Below, one piece after another: positions 13,385 through 14,167 of a DNA stretch of 14,167 nucleotides (its first letter is position 1; each line of letters begins with the position of its first letter). The position numbers were made by a program, and so were the translations under genes. This DNA comes from JBDSEG01 sp039920165 (lineage in GTDB: Bacteria > Pseudomonadota > Gammaproteobacteria > Burkholderiales > Burkholderiaceae_C): the NCBI GenBank assembly GCA_039920165.1, contig JBDSEG010000164.1, forward strand, positions 1 through 14,167. The letters run 5' to 3'. The notes under the pieces are model-generated. The model saw nothing but the letters and a program-made list of their open reading frames with translations, was not told the origin of the DNA and did not search any database.

Positions 13385-13942
13385 CGATGTCTGCGTTCTC
13401 CGCGGCGGCGCGGGCGGTCACCCCGACCTGGGCGTACTCGATATTGAACAGCTCGGGCACGGGAAAGCCCGAGAGTCCGGTCACGCCGATGTGGATAAAG
13501 GCAAACTGCCGCGTGCGCGACGCGGGCACGATGAAACGACGGAATGCGGCGAAGTTGTTCGCGCCCGCGTCGCCCGCGGAAACGACGGGGGTCGTCCCCT
13601 GGAAAGGCACGAGTTCGTCGGCCGGAATGCCGATCGCCGAACCGTACGGGTACGTGTGGCAGTGCACAGGCCGGGGGTCACGAGCTTGCCGCCCGCCTCC
13701 TTCACGCGCTGCGAGCGATCGACGGGAGTTGACGGCGCTATGGTTTCGATCGTGCCGAAGCGGATGCCGATGTCGCGCATGCCCGAGAGCCGCGGGCTCG
13801 GGTCCAGCACGTTGCAATTACGGATCAACAAATCGAACTTGTCATTCGGTCCCATCGCCGCGATCGCTGCGCCGGGCAACAAGCTAGAGCCCGCGAGCGA
13901 TGAGCCGGCCTGAATCAACAGGCGTCGTGTGATGTCGGCCAT
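13385..13942 (-). pseudogene. Decayed amidohydrolase/deacetylase-family metallohydrolase (5' part only)
   Basis: Translation from ATG 13942 gives a Tat-like signal (DITRRLLIQAGSSLAGSSLL, twin Arg at 6-7) and then an amidohydrolase N-terminus: FDLLIRNCNVLDPSPRLSGM (36-55), RDIGIRFGTIETIAP and GGKLVTPGL (84-92). At 13667/13666 homology jumps frame to VHCHTYPYGSAIGIPADELV, which carries the HxH metal motif, and continues through VPELFNIEYAQV to AAENADI at about 13385. There homology seems to shift frame again and soon fades, so the C-terminal half or more of a roughly 400-residue enzyme is missing. The start has a good RBS (AGGGA at 13950-13954, seven bases before ATG). The intact family is a zinc-dependent hydrolase of the D-aminoacylase/dihydroorotase-like superfamily. 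The gene is surely non-functional as a full enzyme unless the sequence is wrong. Confidence 0.82.
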
Positions 13943-13949
13943 GGCTCGT

Positions 13950-13954
13950 TCCCT
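13950..13954 (-). promoter_or_regulatory. Ribosome binding site of the amidohydrolase pseudogene
   Basis: AGGGA on the minus strand, seven bases before ATG 13942. It supports this start over the in-frame ATG at 14035, which would add 31 residues before the Tat-like signal. Confidence 0.55.
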
Positions 13955-14167
13955 CGCTCTTATGTTGCGCAGCCTTTCTGCGTTGCGAGGAGTCGACGTC
14001 AAGGGTGCGGGGAGCGTGTGGATTGCGGGCGGCACTCGACATCACGCGCACGGTGTTGCCGCGAAGGATCTGCGGGCGCTTAGGACTTTCAAACGCTTGT
14101 TCTCTCGCTTTGTAACGAGGCTAGCCCGGCGTGGGCACCGACCTACACGTCGTCTCAGGCAGCGTTC
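13955..14167. other. Region upstream of the amidohydrolase pseudogene, no supported gene
   Basis: About 210 bases to the window edge. On the minus strand a TTGACG occurs near 13994-13999, but no -10 box sits at proper spacing. A small stem, CTCGTT-ACAA-AGCGAG (minus strand), lies near 14105-14120. Nothing else is recognised. Confidence 0.35.

Overview
The window is GC-rich throughout and reads as chromosomal DNA of a betaproteobacterium, most likely Burkholderiales. The basis is the combination of a Bug-type (TctC) binding protein with TctB and TctA, a family 5 ABC binding protein, a diheme cytochrome c divergent from a MoxR ATPase, and two crotonase-fold genes. The species cannot be fixed from the sequence alone.

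Layout. 1-408 (+): 3' end of a crotonase-family gene broken by an in-frame TAG at 175-177. 410-1981 (-): family 5 solute-binding protein with no permease genes beside it. 2046-2723 (-): periplasmic diheme cytochrome c. A compact divergent control region (2724-2870) separates it from a rightward cluster of MoxR-type AAA ATPase (2871-3725), GNAT acetyltransferase (3745-4341) and a DUF3667-like zinc-ribbon membrane protein (4284-5105). 5120-5926 (-): a second crotonase-fold protein that lacks both classical catalytic glutamates. 6107-9182 (+): a complete tripartite tricarboxylate transporter operon, tctC-tctB-tctA, with two tandem hairpin repeats between tctB and tctA. 9183-9549 holds no supported gene. 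9645-9920 (+): a small DUF3303-like protein with its own candidate promoter, leader hairpin and strong ribosome binding site. 10214-13180 (-): a 988-residue signalling protein joining a class III nucleotide cyclase domain, a STAND/NB-ARC-type ATPase and TPR repeats. 13385-13942 (-): the decayed 5' part of a Tat-exported amidohydrolase gene.

How the genes fit together. The Tct genes form a secondary uptake system in which the periplasmic protein feeds an organic acid to the TctA/TctB membrane unit; the divergent crotonase-like gene may process a CoA thioester of such a substrate, but this is only a neighbourhood inference. The cytochrome and MoxR genes share a promoter region and are probably co-controlled; the usual VWA-domain partner of MoxR is not present here. 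The cyclase-STAND-TPR protein is the most unusual gene. Its cyclase domain keeps the metal-binding aspartates and one catalytic arginine but appears to lack the transition-state asparagine, and palindromes lie upstream of it. Two genes, one at each end of the window, carry inactivating lesions.
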